This document shows positions 33,712-41,445 of a stretch of DNA of 64,000 nt, piece after piece (the stretch's first letter is position 1; the number at the start of each line of letters is the position of its first letter). Position numbers and translations under genes: made by a program. The DNA is from Solirubrobacterales bacterium (GTDB lineage Bacteria; Actinomycetota; Thermoleophilia; Solirubrobacterales; Solirubrobacteraceae): contig JAFAYV010000056.1 of NCBI GenBank assembly GCA_019240115.1, positions 62,001-126,000 of the forward strand, in the 5' to 3' direction. Under the pieces are notes generated by a model. It had not been told where the DNA came from, did no database searches, and saw only the letters and a program-made list of their open reading frames with translations.

Positions 33712-34371
33712 ATGCTGCACAGGACGAGGCCTCATCGAAGTCACGGCGACGTCGGCGCGTCGCGGGGAAGCCGGCGGAGCGTCGCAAGTGCGGCGGTCGG
33801 GCTGACGGGGGCGGCAGCGCTCGCGCTCGGCCTCGCCTCGCCCGCGCTGGCATCCCACGGCGCCGCTTCTGGCCACCGTGCTCGGGCCCATTACAAGCCA
33901 CCGATCGAGCTCCTCGCGGTCACCCCCAGTCCCGGTGACACCGCCGGCGCCGGGGGTGTGTTCAACGTCGATCTCGCGCTGCTGGCGCGCAACGCCAACG
34001 GCAACGCCGACCTGTCGGCCGCCAACGGCTACAAGCCCGGCGTGAACGGCCCGCCGGCGGCGACCTTCGGGGCGGGAAAGCCGGACCCCGACGCCCCGGG
34101 ACTCGTCGTCACGCTATCCACCACGCCGGCAGCGCTCGGCGGGCCAAAGACCAACCTCGCTGGCGTGTTTCAGCTCACGGACGTCGCGCGCAGCCACGGC
34201 CTCGCGCAGGTGATCGCCGACTGGCAGGTCGGCAAGCCAGGCGCCTTCGGCCAGGGCAGCCAAACGACCCTGACCGCCTACGTCGTCGCGGGCACGGCGC
34301 CGGGAACCGTGACCGGAGCCGAGAAGCCGATCTCGAACGTCGTGAGTGTGAGGTTCACGATCGGAAGCTGA
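33712..34371 (+). CDS. Secreted protein of unknown function
   Basis: 219 residues with a signal peptide after a basic N-terminus (hydrophobic SAAVGLTGAAALALGLASPALA, cleavage likely after ALA). The mature part is beta-rich with FNVDLALLARNANGNADLSAANGYKPGVN, DPDAPGLVVTLSTTPAALGGP and a C-terminal strand ISNVVSVRFTIGS. No recognised family. ATG 33712 is preceded by AGAGAGGA. It stands alone 219 bp after the cNMP gene. Confidence 0.7.
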   Translation: MLHRTRPHRSHGDVGASRGSRRSVASAAVGLTGAAALALGLASPALASHGAASGHRARAHYKPPIELLAVTPSPGDTAGAGGVFNVDLALLARNANGNADLSAANGYKPGVNGPPAATFGAGKPDPDAPGLVVTLSTTPAALGGPKTNLAGVFQLTDVARSHGLAQVIADWQVGKPGAFGQGSQTTLTAYVVAGTAPGTVTGAEKPISNVVSVRFTIGS

Positions 34372-34396
34372 CGCGCCGGGACGCCGGAAAGCACCA

Positions 34397-34600
34397 CTAG
34401 GATCCGCCTGGCCCGGCCCCGCCGTGGCCAGGCGGGCTGTCCACGCAACCGCGCACTCGGCATGGCTGGCCGTCGAGCGTGGGCAGCTCGAGCGTGAACG
34501 TCGAGCCCTCGACCTCGACTCGTTGCGCCGTCCTCGGCGGCGATCGCCGCGACGCTGGCCCGAGAGTGACCCGTGGCGGGCTTCGGCGGGCTGTCGGGGA
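34397..34600 (-). pseudogene. Possible C-terminal remnant of a sensor histidine kinase
   Basis: In the 300-bp gap between the secreted protein and the GYD gene, the minus strand reads RVEVEGSTFTLELPTLDGQP before a stop at 34397, and in a neighbouring frame SVAAIAAEDGAT. Together these resemble the HATPase_c end (AI...AEDHGG.VEVES..GSTFTLRLP). The match is short and frame-shifted; nothing else of a kinase is visible. Confidence 0.3.
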
Positions 34601-34671
34601 GCTTGGCCGGCCCTAGATGGATCGGGTTGGTCGTCACCGCCTTTGTTTCACCGAGCCTCGCGAGTCGGTGC

Positions 34672-34965
34672 TCAGCCCGCTTTGCTGATCACACCCCGCA
34701 TCTGGTCGGCGCTGAAGGCCCGCAGGGTTGTCGTGCGGATGCTGCCTTGGCCAGCGGCGGCCAAGAGACCCGCCGCCAGCGTTTCATCGTCTGGCGCCTC
34801 CACGATGGTGACGAGATCGTGGGCTCCCAGGGTCCAATAGGCGTCCTTGAACTGCGCTCCCAGCGCCCGCATCTGCTCTTGCGCCGCTTCGTAGCGATCG
34901 ACGGTGTCCTTGAAGTTATGGACCCCATGATCGGTCCAGTCAATCAGCACGACGTAGGTGGCCAT
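34672..34965 (-). CDS. GYD-domain protein
   Basis: 97 residues from ATG 34965 (MATYVVLIDWTDHGVHNFKDTVDRYEAAQEQM), a dimeric ferredoxin-like GYD domain; ALGAQFKDAYWTLGAHDLVTIVEAPDDETLAA is the second half and ends near the standard length. Function in the family is unknown. The longer ORF in the track adds unlikely Arg-rich sequence. Confidence 0.9.
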   Translation of the reverse strand: MATYVVLIDWTDHGVHNFKDTVDRYEAAQEQMRALGAQFKDAYWTLGAHDLVTIVEAPDDETLAAGLLAAAGQGSIRTTTLRAFSADQMRGVISKAG

Positions 34966-35050
34966 GGCTCTCCGATCCCATTCAGGGCCAGCACAGGCCA
35001 GCGTCTGGCCGCAGGTTGACGATACTCCCGGGCTCGTGCCTCGAAGGTCG

Positions 35051-35662
35051 CTAACGGCGTTCTTCGCGACGTCGTCCGGCCTCGAAATCCTCCTTGCGCG
35101 CGGGGTCGCGCGCCGCCGCTTTACCCTCCTCGTAGGCGGTCGTGCGCGGACGCTGCACATCATCGTCTGACTCGCTCACGGCTCGCTGGCGCGTCGTGAC
35201 CTCGTCCGGCCCGGAGCCGACTGCGCCCGCGTTCGCGCGATCCGTTCGCTCGCGTCCCGGCGCGCCCGCGGTCGAGGATGCGTCCTCTCGAGGAGGCTCG
35301 ACCGCCGACGTGCCCGCGAAGCGCCGGCGCTCATCCTCATCGATCAACTCGTGGTCTGCGAGGCCAGCCTCGTGCAGCTTGGCCCTCTCCTCGGCCAGCT
35401 GTGCCTCGGCGCGCTCGCGCTCGGCCTCCTGCGCGGCAACGCGGGCGCGCTGCTCAGCGACCTCTGCCTGCCGCTCCCGGCCGGCCGCCTCGTCCCGCTG
35501 CTCGTCGACGACCCGCTCTCGTCGATGCTCGAGCTCACGCTCTCGCTTTTGGACCCGGGCACGCTCCCGCGCCCTGGGCAAGCGCGTCAACAGCAGCCCG
35601 CCCACTATGAGCAGCACTACCACGACGATCACGATGATCAGCACGGTCGACATCCGATGCAC
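35051..35662 (-). CDS. Membrane-anchored coiled-coil protein
   Basis: 203 residues. One N-terminal transmembrane helix (VLIIVIVVVVLLIVGGLLL) is followed by a long charged coiled coil at about 30-105 (RERARVQKRERELEHRRERVVDEQRDEAAGRERQAEVAEQRARVAA), then a polar disordered tail. No enzymatic motif. Similar proteins occur in Solirubrobacter-type actinobacteria (from memory) with unknown role, perhaps in the envelope. ATG 35662 or 35653 may be the start. Confidence 0.7.
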   Translation of the reverse strand: MHRMSTVLIIVIVVVVLLIVGGLLLTRLPRARERARVQKRERELEHRRERVVDEQRDEAAGRERQAEVAEQRARVAAQEAERERAEAQLAEERAKLHEAGLADHELIDEDERRRFAGTSAVEPPREDASSTAGAPGRERTDRANAGAVGSGPDEVTTRQRAVSESDDDVQRPRTTAYEEGKAAARDPARKEDFEAGRRREERR

Positions 35663-35863
35663 CTCGCTCCCTCAAACAGTCGGTGTAGACCGATTACCCC
35701 GCGATCCGATCCCAAAACCGTGGGCCTCAGCGGACCTGCGCTGCCCGACCGCGGCTCCCGCAAGACCTGTTACGGGACACGGGATACGGGCGATGAGGCT
35801 CCGCCTCGGCGTCCATGTGGCGGTTCTCGTGGTCGACGGGCACGCGGTGGCGAGCCCGCCGCC

Positions 35864-37642
35864 TCATTCGTAGCCGAACAGCGTCCCCGGCCCCGCGGTC
35901 AGCATGGGCGGAGCCGCCAGGGTGCCGGCGCCGACGTGAACCGTCAGCAGCGCAGCACTCTGGCCCCTGACGCTCAGGAGATACCCCCTCGCGGTTGGCC
36001 TGATGGTCTCCGTCTGCGTCCTTCCTTGCCATTGCGCCTGCCCGTCGAGCTGCTGGCCAGCCAGCGTCACGTCCGAGGTTGACGACGCCGACGGTGCCAG
36101 CAGGCGCTGCACGGAGGCGATGCTGCGCGTGGGCAGGTGCAGGTTGATCCGCGCCGAACTACGTCCCTTGTTGATCACCATCACGCTGAGCGTATCGAGC
36201 GTGGTGGCCCCTTTCTTCACCGCCCACACCTTGAGGTGCAGCGTCCGCGAGGTGTGCAGCTGTACGGGGACCAGTCGGGCGTGGGCGCCCAGCATGCGCG
36301 TGAAGAGGAGCATCCCGTAGAGCAGTGGGTGCGTCTGCAGCCCCTGCGAGGTGAAGTAGAACGGATCGTTGATCGACTGGACGCGGGCGTGCAGGTTGAC
36401 CCCTCCGACGCCGGCGCGCATCAGCTCGAATAGGGCATCCGGGGCCCACAGCGCGGTGGCGAAGGTGTTACTCACTCCCTTCACTCCGCCGCAGGTCACC
36501 GAATTGATCTCCGTCAGTCTCAGCGAATAGCCCGCCTTGCCGGCAAGTGCAACCGACGGTCCGATCGTCTTGGCCATTCCGACTGTGGCGTTGTCGCTGA
36601 GCAGCTTCGGCACCGTCGGGTACATCGGCTGTCCGGGCTTGGCGCAGGCCGAGTAGGGATACACGTGGGCGGTGATCACCCGCAGGCCCGGATGCGGTCG
36701 ATGCAGCAGCGTCTCGATCCACGACAGGTGTGTGCGTTCCACGGCGAGCGCCGGGGCCACCAGCGGTGCGTCCGGTGCCGCGGAGGCGAGCGCACGCGCG
36801 AACGCCGCGTAGGTCCGCGCGTAACTCGAAGCCGTGATCCGGTTTGGCAGCCGCACCGGCTTCAGCGCGGCGCGTCTGAGGGCCGACGGAGGGTTCGCGG
36901 CCAGGAGGTCGCCTTCCCACGCCTTGCGGTTGTAGATGTCGGGCTCGTTGCCGATCTCGAAGGCGGCGAAGCTGCCGGCCGGCAGGATGTGCGCGCGTAG
37001 GGATGCGCGTACCCACGCGGCGGTCGCTTGCGGGGTGCTGGAGATCGTGTTGAGGTCGAGGATGACCCGCAACCGGAGATCCTTGATGATGCCGACGGTA
37101 CGCGCCACCAGCGCGGGAGTGACCGGAAACGCCCACGGCGGCAGCACATCCGTCGACGAGTCGAAGATCGCGTGGTCGGCGGAGTCGCCGCCGATGCGCA
37201 GCACGAACCGTCCGTCTCCGGGCACGTGCAGAAGCCCCAGCACGCGCTCGTACAGGTCGGTGTGCTGCTCGACCAGGGGCAGCGTCGCGTATTCGGTCGA
37301 CAATCCGAGGAACGCGCGCGGAATGGCGCTCGTGCTCTCCTGGGTCGGGATCGTCACCGTGGCCTGGTTGGGCCCCAGCGATGATCTGCCCGGCGTCGAC
37401 GCGGACACACTTGCTCGGGCGGCTGCCGGTGATCCGAGCGATCCGGTGCCGCTGCGACCGGGGCCGGCAAGCAGCAACAGCCCGGCGATCATCGTCGCGA
37501 GCAGCAACCCTGCGAGGAGGCCGCCGCGGCCGGTCCACGCCCTAGGGCGCGATGTCACCGGCCCGCGCTCGTGTAGCGGTCCCCCTCCACGCGGCGGATC
37601 ATACATCTGCCGTCGAGCTCGACCGTCGCCTTCCGGCGTCAC
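35864..37642 (-). CDS. Secreted GH79-like (clan A) glycoside hydrolase
   Basis: 592 residues in the ORF; an N-terminal membrane or signal helix (GGLLAGLLLATMIAGLLLLAG, ~40-62) suggests export or anchoring. The following TIM barrel has clan-A features: LRIGGDSADHAIFD, FEIGNEPDIYN (acid/base Glu in N-E-P) and LRLTEINSVTCGG (nucleophile Glu). A C-terminal beta-domain ends at TVHVGAGTLAAPP. This fits the beta-glucuronidase/heparanase-like GH79 group. ATGs near the N-terminus make the exact start uncertain; GTG before TSRPRAWTGRGG is possible. Confidence 0.8.
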   Translation of the reverse strand: MTPEGDGRARRQMYDPPRGGGPLHERGPVTSRPRAWTGRGGLLAGLLLATMIAGLLLLAGPGRSGTGSLGSPAAARASVSASTPGRSSLGPNQATVTIPTQESTSAIPRAFLGLSTEYATLPLVEQHTDLYERVLGLLHVPGDGRFVLRIGGDSADHAIFDSSTDVLPPWAFPVTPALVARTVGIIKDLRLRVILDLNTISSTPQATAAWVRASLRAHILPAGSFAAFEIGNEPDIYNRKAWEGDLLAANPPSALRRAALKPVRLPNRITASSYARTYAAFARALASAAPDAPLVAPALAVERTHLSWIETLLHRPHPGLRVITAHVYPYSACAKPGQPMYPTVPKLLSDNATVGMAKTIGPSVALAGKAGYSLRLTEINSVTCGGVKGVSNTFATALWAPDALFELMRAGVGGVNLHARVQSINDPFYFTSQGLQTHPLLYGMLLFTRMLGAHARLVPVQLHTSRTLHLKVWAVKKGATTLDTLSVMVINKGRSSARINLHLPTRSIASVQRLLAPSASSTSDVTLAGQQLDGQAQWQGRTQTETIRPTARGYLLSVRGQSAALLTVHVGAGTLAAPPMLTAGPGTLFGYE

Positions 37643-37788
37643 CGCTTCACATGGCTCACGCCCGTGTTTAATGGTCGATCAGGCCGTCCTGCGGGAGCCC
37701 GAGGGCGTCCTCGCCGCCGGACAGCGTCAACGCGATCAGCGCGCCCGGTTCGCGATCGCTCCTCCGGCGCGGTGAGGCTCCGGCTGCC

Positions 37789-37920
37789 CTAACGGCGCCC
37801 ATTTCGCGGTCGATCGCCGCTGAGCAGCCGCCCGATGACGCGGAACGGCAGCGTGATGACGGTGACGATGGCGCCGAGGATCGCCTCGAGCGCGTCGATG
37901 ATGGCCTGGATGATCCGCAT
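37789..37920 (-). CDS. Tiny amphipathic protein, 43 residues (below ORF-track cutoff)
   Basis: ATG 37920 has a strong Shine-Dalgarno (ggaggga) 6-8 bases upstream and reads MRIIQAIIDALEAILGAIV, then TVITLPFRVIGRLLSGDRPRNGRR, then TAG. One hydrophobic or amphipathic helix is followed by a basic tail. The good ribosome-binding site and smooth composition support a real gene. Function is unknown; small membrane-binding peptides have this shape. Confidence 0.6.
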   Translation of the reverse strand: MRIIQAIIDALEAILGAIVTVITLPFRVIGRLLSGDRPRNGRR

Positions 37921-38016
37921 GTGAGCTCCCTCCGGGATTGGTGACAGCTCACTGCCCGCTCTGGCGGCGCGGAACCGTCGTGCCGAGCGGTGCCGACCCG
38001 TCGCCGCCGCTGCGCC

Positions 38017-38496
38017 TCACCGGCTCGCCGCCGGCCGTGCCCCGAGCCGCGTGAGCTCGAGCTGCGCGCACAGCGAGGCGTGGTCCCACAGCATCCGCTG
38101 GGCGCGGATCGTCTCGCCGGCGTAGTCGATCACGGTGAGCGTCAGCACCTCCGCCCGACGTCCGCTGGGCTCGATGCCGGGCAGCAGCCACGGCAGCTCG
38201 CGGTCGTGCGTGAACGAGACCGTCGCCTCGTCGACGAGACGCCACTGATCGACCGTGCGCGAGATCCGGGAGCGCGCCAGGTCATCGGGCAGGTGGGCGA
38301 GCAGCGCGTCGCGGTAGAAGCTCCGCACCCCCGCGTCCCCCGATCCGCCGGTCATCGAAGGCACGTAGCGGACCGAGGGCTCGTCCGCGAACGAGGCCAA
38401 CGCCGCCTCGAGGTCGCGCGCCTCGAGCAGCGCGCGCAGATGCGTATCCCAGGTGCGGCCCTGCTCGTTGAGCTGCCTGGCGATCTCGATCGTCAT
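38017..38496 (-). CDS. NTF2/SnoaL-like fold protein
   Basis: 159 residues. The pattern fits a SnoaL-like ester-cyclase/isomerase fold: an N-terminal helix (WDTHLRALLEARDLEAALASFADEPSVRYVP), GVRSFYRDALLAHLPDD, RTVDQWRLVDEATVSFTHDRELPWLLPGIEPSGRRAEVLTLTVIDYAGETIRAQRMLWDHASL. Substrate unknown. It lies 15 bp below the amidohydrolase remnant and probably shared its promoter. Confidence 0.82.
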   Translation of the reverse strand: MTIEIARQLNEQGRTWDTHLRALLEARDLEAALASFADEPSVRYVPSMTGGSGDAGVRSFYRDALLAHLPDDLARSRISRTVDQWRLVDEATVSFTHDRELPWLLPGIEPSGRRAEVLTLTVIDYAGETIRAQRMLWDHASLCAQLELTRLGARPAASR

Positions 38497-38511
38497 CGAC
38501 GCGCGGGTGGG

Positions 38512-38771
38512 CTACTCCGCGAGCGCGGCACGCGACGGGTCGGCCGCCTCCGCGATGCGCAAGTTCAGGTCGCGGTAGGCGGTGGCCGCATGGTCGAGGT
38601 CAGAGACATCGAACGCGTCCTTGTCCAACGGCCAGATCGTCGGGGCGGGCGGGGTCACGTTCACGTGGATGTCGGGGATCATCCCTCGGCGTCGTCCTCG
38701 GCTCCCGGAACCCAGTTCTCGGGACTCGCGTCCCAGAAGTGGCAGTGAGCGTCGATGACGTAGTAGTTCAC
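38512..38771 (-). pseudogene. Amidohydrolase-family remnant (two tiny overlapping ORFs)
   Basis: GTG 38771, with AAGGAGA upstream, reads VNYYVIDAHCHFWDASPENWVPG, the N-terminus of PF04909-type metal-dependent amidohydrolases (DxHxH box: DAHCH). It stops after 30 residues (TGA 38679). An ATG overlapping that stop (ATGA) continues MIPDIHVNVTPPAPTIWPLDKDAFDV to a stop at 38512, plausibly a piece of the same enzyme after a large internal deletion. A normal enzyme would be ~300-350 residues. Confidence 0.5.
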
Positions 38772-38811
38772 GTTCTCCTTTCAGATCCATCGCGACCTCC
38801 GCGCCCTGGTG

Positions 38812-39124
38812 GAGGACCACAGGCGTATCTGCGCGCCCACCTCGCGCTTCAGGAGCGGATCGGCGAGCTCGCCGGCACGCCCTGCTGGCCGATCTGTACC
38901 ACAGCTTCCAGGAGCCGATCCGCGTCGGAGCGGCCAGCAACCTCGACGACGTCAACCTCGCGCTCGAGAGTCCGGCGAGCCCCGAGCTCGGGCAGGTCGT
39001 CGAGGCGATCGCGGCGGGGGATCCCGACGCCGCCGCCCACGCCGCCGCCCGACGGCTCTACAACGTCATGCGGGTCGTCCGCTTCTCCCTGCAGATCATG
39101 ACCGTCGGTCCGGCGCAGCCCTGA
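38812..39124 (+). pseudogene. GntR/FadR-type regulator, C-terminal (FCD) remnant
   Basis: Frame 1 reads YLRAHLALQERIGELAG. After a shift near 38880, frame 2 reads LLADLYHSFQEPIRVG and ELGQVVEAIAAGDPDAAAHAAARRLYNVMR to TGA at 39122. This matches the helical ligand-binding FCD domain of FadR-subfamily regulators (LALAGNPLLADLY...EAIAAGD..AA). The N-terminal winged helix is absent. It abuts the amidohydrolase remnant in divergent orientation, so the pair may be the relic of one catabolic locus. Confidence 0.55.
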
Positions 39125-39194
39125 CGCGACCAACCGCGGCCGGCGCTGGAGCTCTGAGGTCGACCGGGTCAAGCAGCACCGGCTCGAGCAACGG

Positions 39195-39347
39195 CTAGCG
39201 CCGCAGCCGACCCCACGCCACCGTCAGCGCGAGCCCGAGCAACACCGCCAGCGCGATCATCGCCGCGATGGCGACCCCCGCCGACAGCCACAGCACGATC
39301 GCGGCGACCACGACGCCGATCGCGACGTCCAGGACGAGCGCCCTCAC
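39195..39347 (-). CDS. Small two-helix membrane protein after dprE2
   Basis: 50 residues from GTG 39347, which overlaps the dprE2 stop (GTGA). The sequence is nearly all hydrophobic: VRALVLDVAIGVVVAAIVLWLSAG, then VAIAAMIALAVLLGLALTVAWGRLRR. It is below the ORF-track size limit. Coupled translation with dprE2 suggests a role in the same arabinan-precursor pathway, for instance as a membrane partner; this is inference. Confidence 0.65.
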   Translation of the reverse strand: MRALVLDVAIGVVVAAIVLWLSAGVAIAAMIALAVLLGLALTVAWGRLRR

Positions 39348-40078
39348 CGTGCCACCCGCGCAAACAGCCATCGCGGCAGGTGGCGCAGCACGCCCATGAC
39401 GTAGCGCAACGACGCCGGGACCCAGACCGTGCTCGCGCCCGAGCGCAGCCCGGCGACCGCCGCGCGGGCCACCGCGTCCGGCGTCACGGCCAGCGGCGCC
39501 GGGGCCAGGCCCGCGGTCATCCGCGAGTGCACGAAGCCCGGCCGGATCACGATCACGCGGACGCCGGTCCCGGCTAGGCCGTCGGCAAGCCCCTGGGCGA
39601 GACCGTCGAGGCCCGCCTTGGCGGCGCCGTAGGGGGCGTTGGTGGCGCGCACCCGCTCGCCGGCGACGCTCGAGAGCAGCATCAGCGTCCCGTGCCCCTG
39701 CCGGCGCAGCGCGCGCAGCGCGTGCCAGAGCAGCGATCCGGCGCCGACCAAGTTGACCCGCAGCACCCGGACGAGCTCATCGGGGTCGGCGTCGAGGCCG
39801 GCCTGGCCGCCGAGCACGCCCACGCAGTGCACCACCAGATCAGCCCCGCCCAGTGCCTCGAACGCGTCGTCGATCGCCCGGCCGTGGGTCTCCGGCTCCT
39901 CGGCGTCGACCCGCCCCACGTCGGCGGCCGGCAGCTCGGCCGCGGCTCGGCGCAGGCGGTCTGTGTCGCGGCCGAGCAGCAGCGCCGACACCGGCCGCTC
40001 ACGGCTCAACTCGCGCACGATCGCCGACCCGATCTCCGAGCTTCCGCCGAGCACGAGCACGCGGTAGGGGACCGTCAT
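39344..40078 (-). CDS. dprE2: Decaprenylphosphoryl-2-keto-ribose reductase-like SDR (DprE2)
   Basis: 244 residues from ATG 40078. Short-chain dehydrogenase: LVLGGSSEIGSAIVREL (GxxxGxG-type NAD(P) loop), VVHCVGVLGG, catalytic Ser in LLSSVAGERV and YGAAKAGLDGL (YxxxK). With dprE1 directly upstream (4-bp overlap) it is assigned to the second half of the 2'-epimerisation that converts decaprenylphosphoryl-ribose to decaprenylphosphoryl-arabinose. Some amphipathic C-terminal sequence (YVMGVLRHLPRWLFARV) may bind the membrane. Confidence 0.87.
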   Translation of the reverse strand: MTVPYRVLVLGGSSEIGSAIVRELSRERPVSALLLGRDTDRLRRAAAELPAADVGRVDAEEPETHGRAIDDAFEALGGADLVVHCVGVLGGQAGLDADPDELVRVLRVNLVGAGSLLWHALRALRRQGHGTLMLLSSVAGERVRATNAPYGAAKAGLDGLAQGLADGLAGTGVRVIVIRPGFVHSRMTAGLAPAPLAVTPDAVARAAVAGLRSGASTVWVPASLRYVMGVLRHLPRWLFARVAR

Positions 40079-41439
40079 GCGGCATCCAGAAGACCGGTGC
40101 GCAGCGCCAGGTCTGACCGCCAGATCCCGGCCGGGTCCATCGCCGCCCGCGTGCGCTGCCACTCGGACAGCCGCGGGTACATCGCGCGCAGCGCGTCAGG
40201 GCGCAGGAGGGCGTCCTTGGTCAGGTACACCCGGCCGCCCGCGGCGGCCACGAGCTCGTCCAGCTCGCCGGCCAGCACGGCCAGGCCAGGCGCCGCGCGC
40301 GGGAGGTCCATGGCCAGGCTGAAGCCGGGCAGCGGGAACGAGAGGGGGCTGCGACCACCGGCGCCGAAGCGCTTGAGGACCGCCAGGTAACAGGGGACGC
40401 GATGACGGCGCACCCGCGCGATCGCCTCGTGAAGGACCCGCTCGCGGCCGTCGGGCACCACGAACTGGTATTGGGCGAGCCCGTGGCGGCCGTACAGCCG
40501 CGGCCAGGCGCCGAGCGCGTCGAGCGGGAACATCTCGCCGCTGAAGTCCCGCCGCCTCCCACGCCGGGGCGCCGCCGCGAACCGCAGTGCGTTGTACGCG
40601 CGGCCGACCGCCGGCGCCAGCAGCCCGCGGCCGCCGACCGCCGGCACGTCGAACCGCGTGCGCCGGGGCACCCGTGTCTCGTCTCCCGCGACGTGGCGGG
40701 CACGGGTCACGACTCCCCGACCGGGCGTGGTCCCGAGCAGGTCCAGCCATGCGACCCGGTACTCGGCCTCGCAGCTGCACAGGGCGTCGAGGGCGCCGTC
40801 CAGATCGCCGGCGCGGGCGACCTCGACGGCCAGGGCGGTGCCGTCGATCGGCCGCAGGGCGATCGTCGCCCACAGGATCGCCCCCGTCAGGCCCATCCCG
40901 CCGACGGTCGCGTGAAAGCGCGCGTCGTCGGGCCGCAGCTCGAGCACCTCGCCGTCGGAGCGCAGCAGACCGAGCGCGGTGACGTGACGACCGAAGCTAC
41001 CCGCCGACGGATGGTTCTTGCCGTGGATGTCGGACGCGATCGCGCCGCCGACGGTCACGTGCTGGGTGCCGGGGACCACCGGCAGCAGCCAGCCCCGTGG
41101 CGCCAGTGCACGCAGCAGGCCGGCGATCGTCTCGCCGGCGGCGGCGGTGACCTGTCCGGCGTCGGCGGCGAGCGTCCAGCCCCGGAGCCCGGTCGCGTCA
41201 AGAACCAGGCCCCCGGACAGGCGTGCCGCGTCGCCGTAACTGCGGCCCAGCCCGCGCGCGATCGCGCCCGGGGGACGCGCGCGGCGCAGGGCCGCCGTGA
41301 GCTGGTCGGCGTCGGTCGGTCGCACGACCCACGCGTGCGCCGCCGGTCCGCCCCCCCATCCGGTGAGCGGACGCGACACCGGCGACGGTCCGGCGGCGGC
41401 GACCTCACGCGGCGGCATGCACGCCTCACGCGGCGGCAT
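40075..41439 (-). CDS. dprE1: Decaprenylphosphoryl-beta-D-ribose 2'-oxidase (DprE1-like)
   Basis: 454 residues. It oxidises the 2'-OH of decaprenylphosphoryl-ribose using FAD. FAD-binding features: ARGLGRSYGDAARL, PVVPGTQHVTVGGAIASDIHGKNHPSAGSFGRHV, GMGLTGAI; the C-terminal domain has MFPLDALGAWPRLYG, YLAVLKRFGAGGRSPLSFPLPGF and VYLTKDALLRPD. At the position of the benzothiazinone-reactive Cys of M. tuberculosis DprE1 (in ..GWNVCVDFP.. from memory) this protein reads GFSLAMDLP, so Cys is replaced by Ala. The start is ambiguous: two ATGs 21 bp apart sit in a duplicated unit, and the second (41418) would avoid overlap with ubiA. Confidence 0.9.
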   Translation of the reverse strand: MPPREACMPPREVAAAGPSPVSRPLTGWGGGPAAHAWVVRPTDADQLTAALRRARPPGAIARGLGRSYGDAARLSGGLVLDATGLRGWTLAADAGQVTAAAGETIAGLLRALAPRGWLLPVVPGTQHVTVGGAIASDIHGKNHPSAGSFGRHVTALGLLRSDGEVLELRPDDARFHATVGGMGLTGAILWATIALRPIDGTALAVEVARAGDLDGALDALCSCEAEYRVAWLDLLGTTPGRGVVTRARHVAGDETRVPRRTRFDVPAVGGRGLLAPAVGRAYNALRFAAAPRRGRRRDFSGEMFPLDALGAWPRLYGRHGLAQYQFVVPDGRERVLHEAIARVRRHRVPCYLAVLKRFGAGGRSPLSFPLPGFSLAMDLPRAAPGLAVLAGELDELVAAAGGRVYLTKDALLRPDALRAMYPRLSEWQRTRAAMDPAGIWRSDLALRTGLLDAA

Positions 41440-41445
41440 GCACGC
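41404..41445. repeat. Exact 21-bp tandem duplication at the ubiA/dprE1 junction
   Basis: The unit ctcacgcggcggcatgcacg(c) occurs twice in a row. Each copy contains a dprE1 start codon and a VHAAA-stop C-terminus for ubiA, so the duplication preserves both genes in frame and adds seven codons (MPPREAC) to dprE1 if the first ATG is used. Confidence 0.9.
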
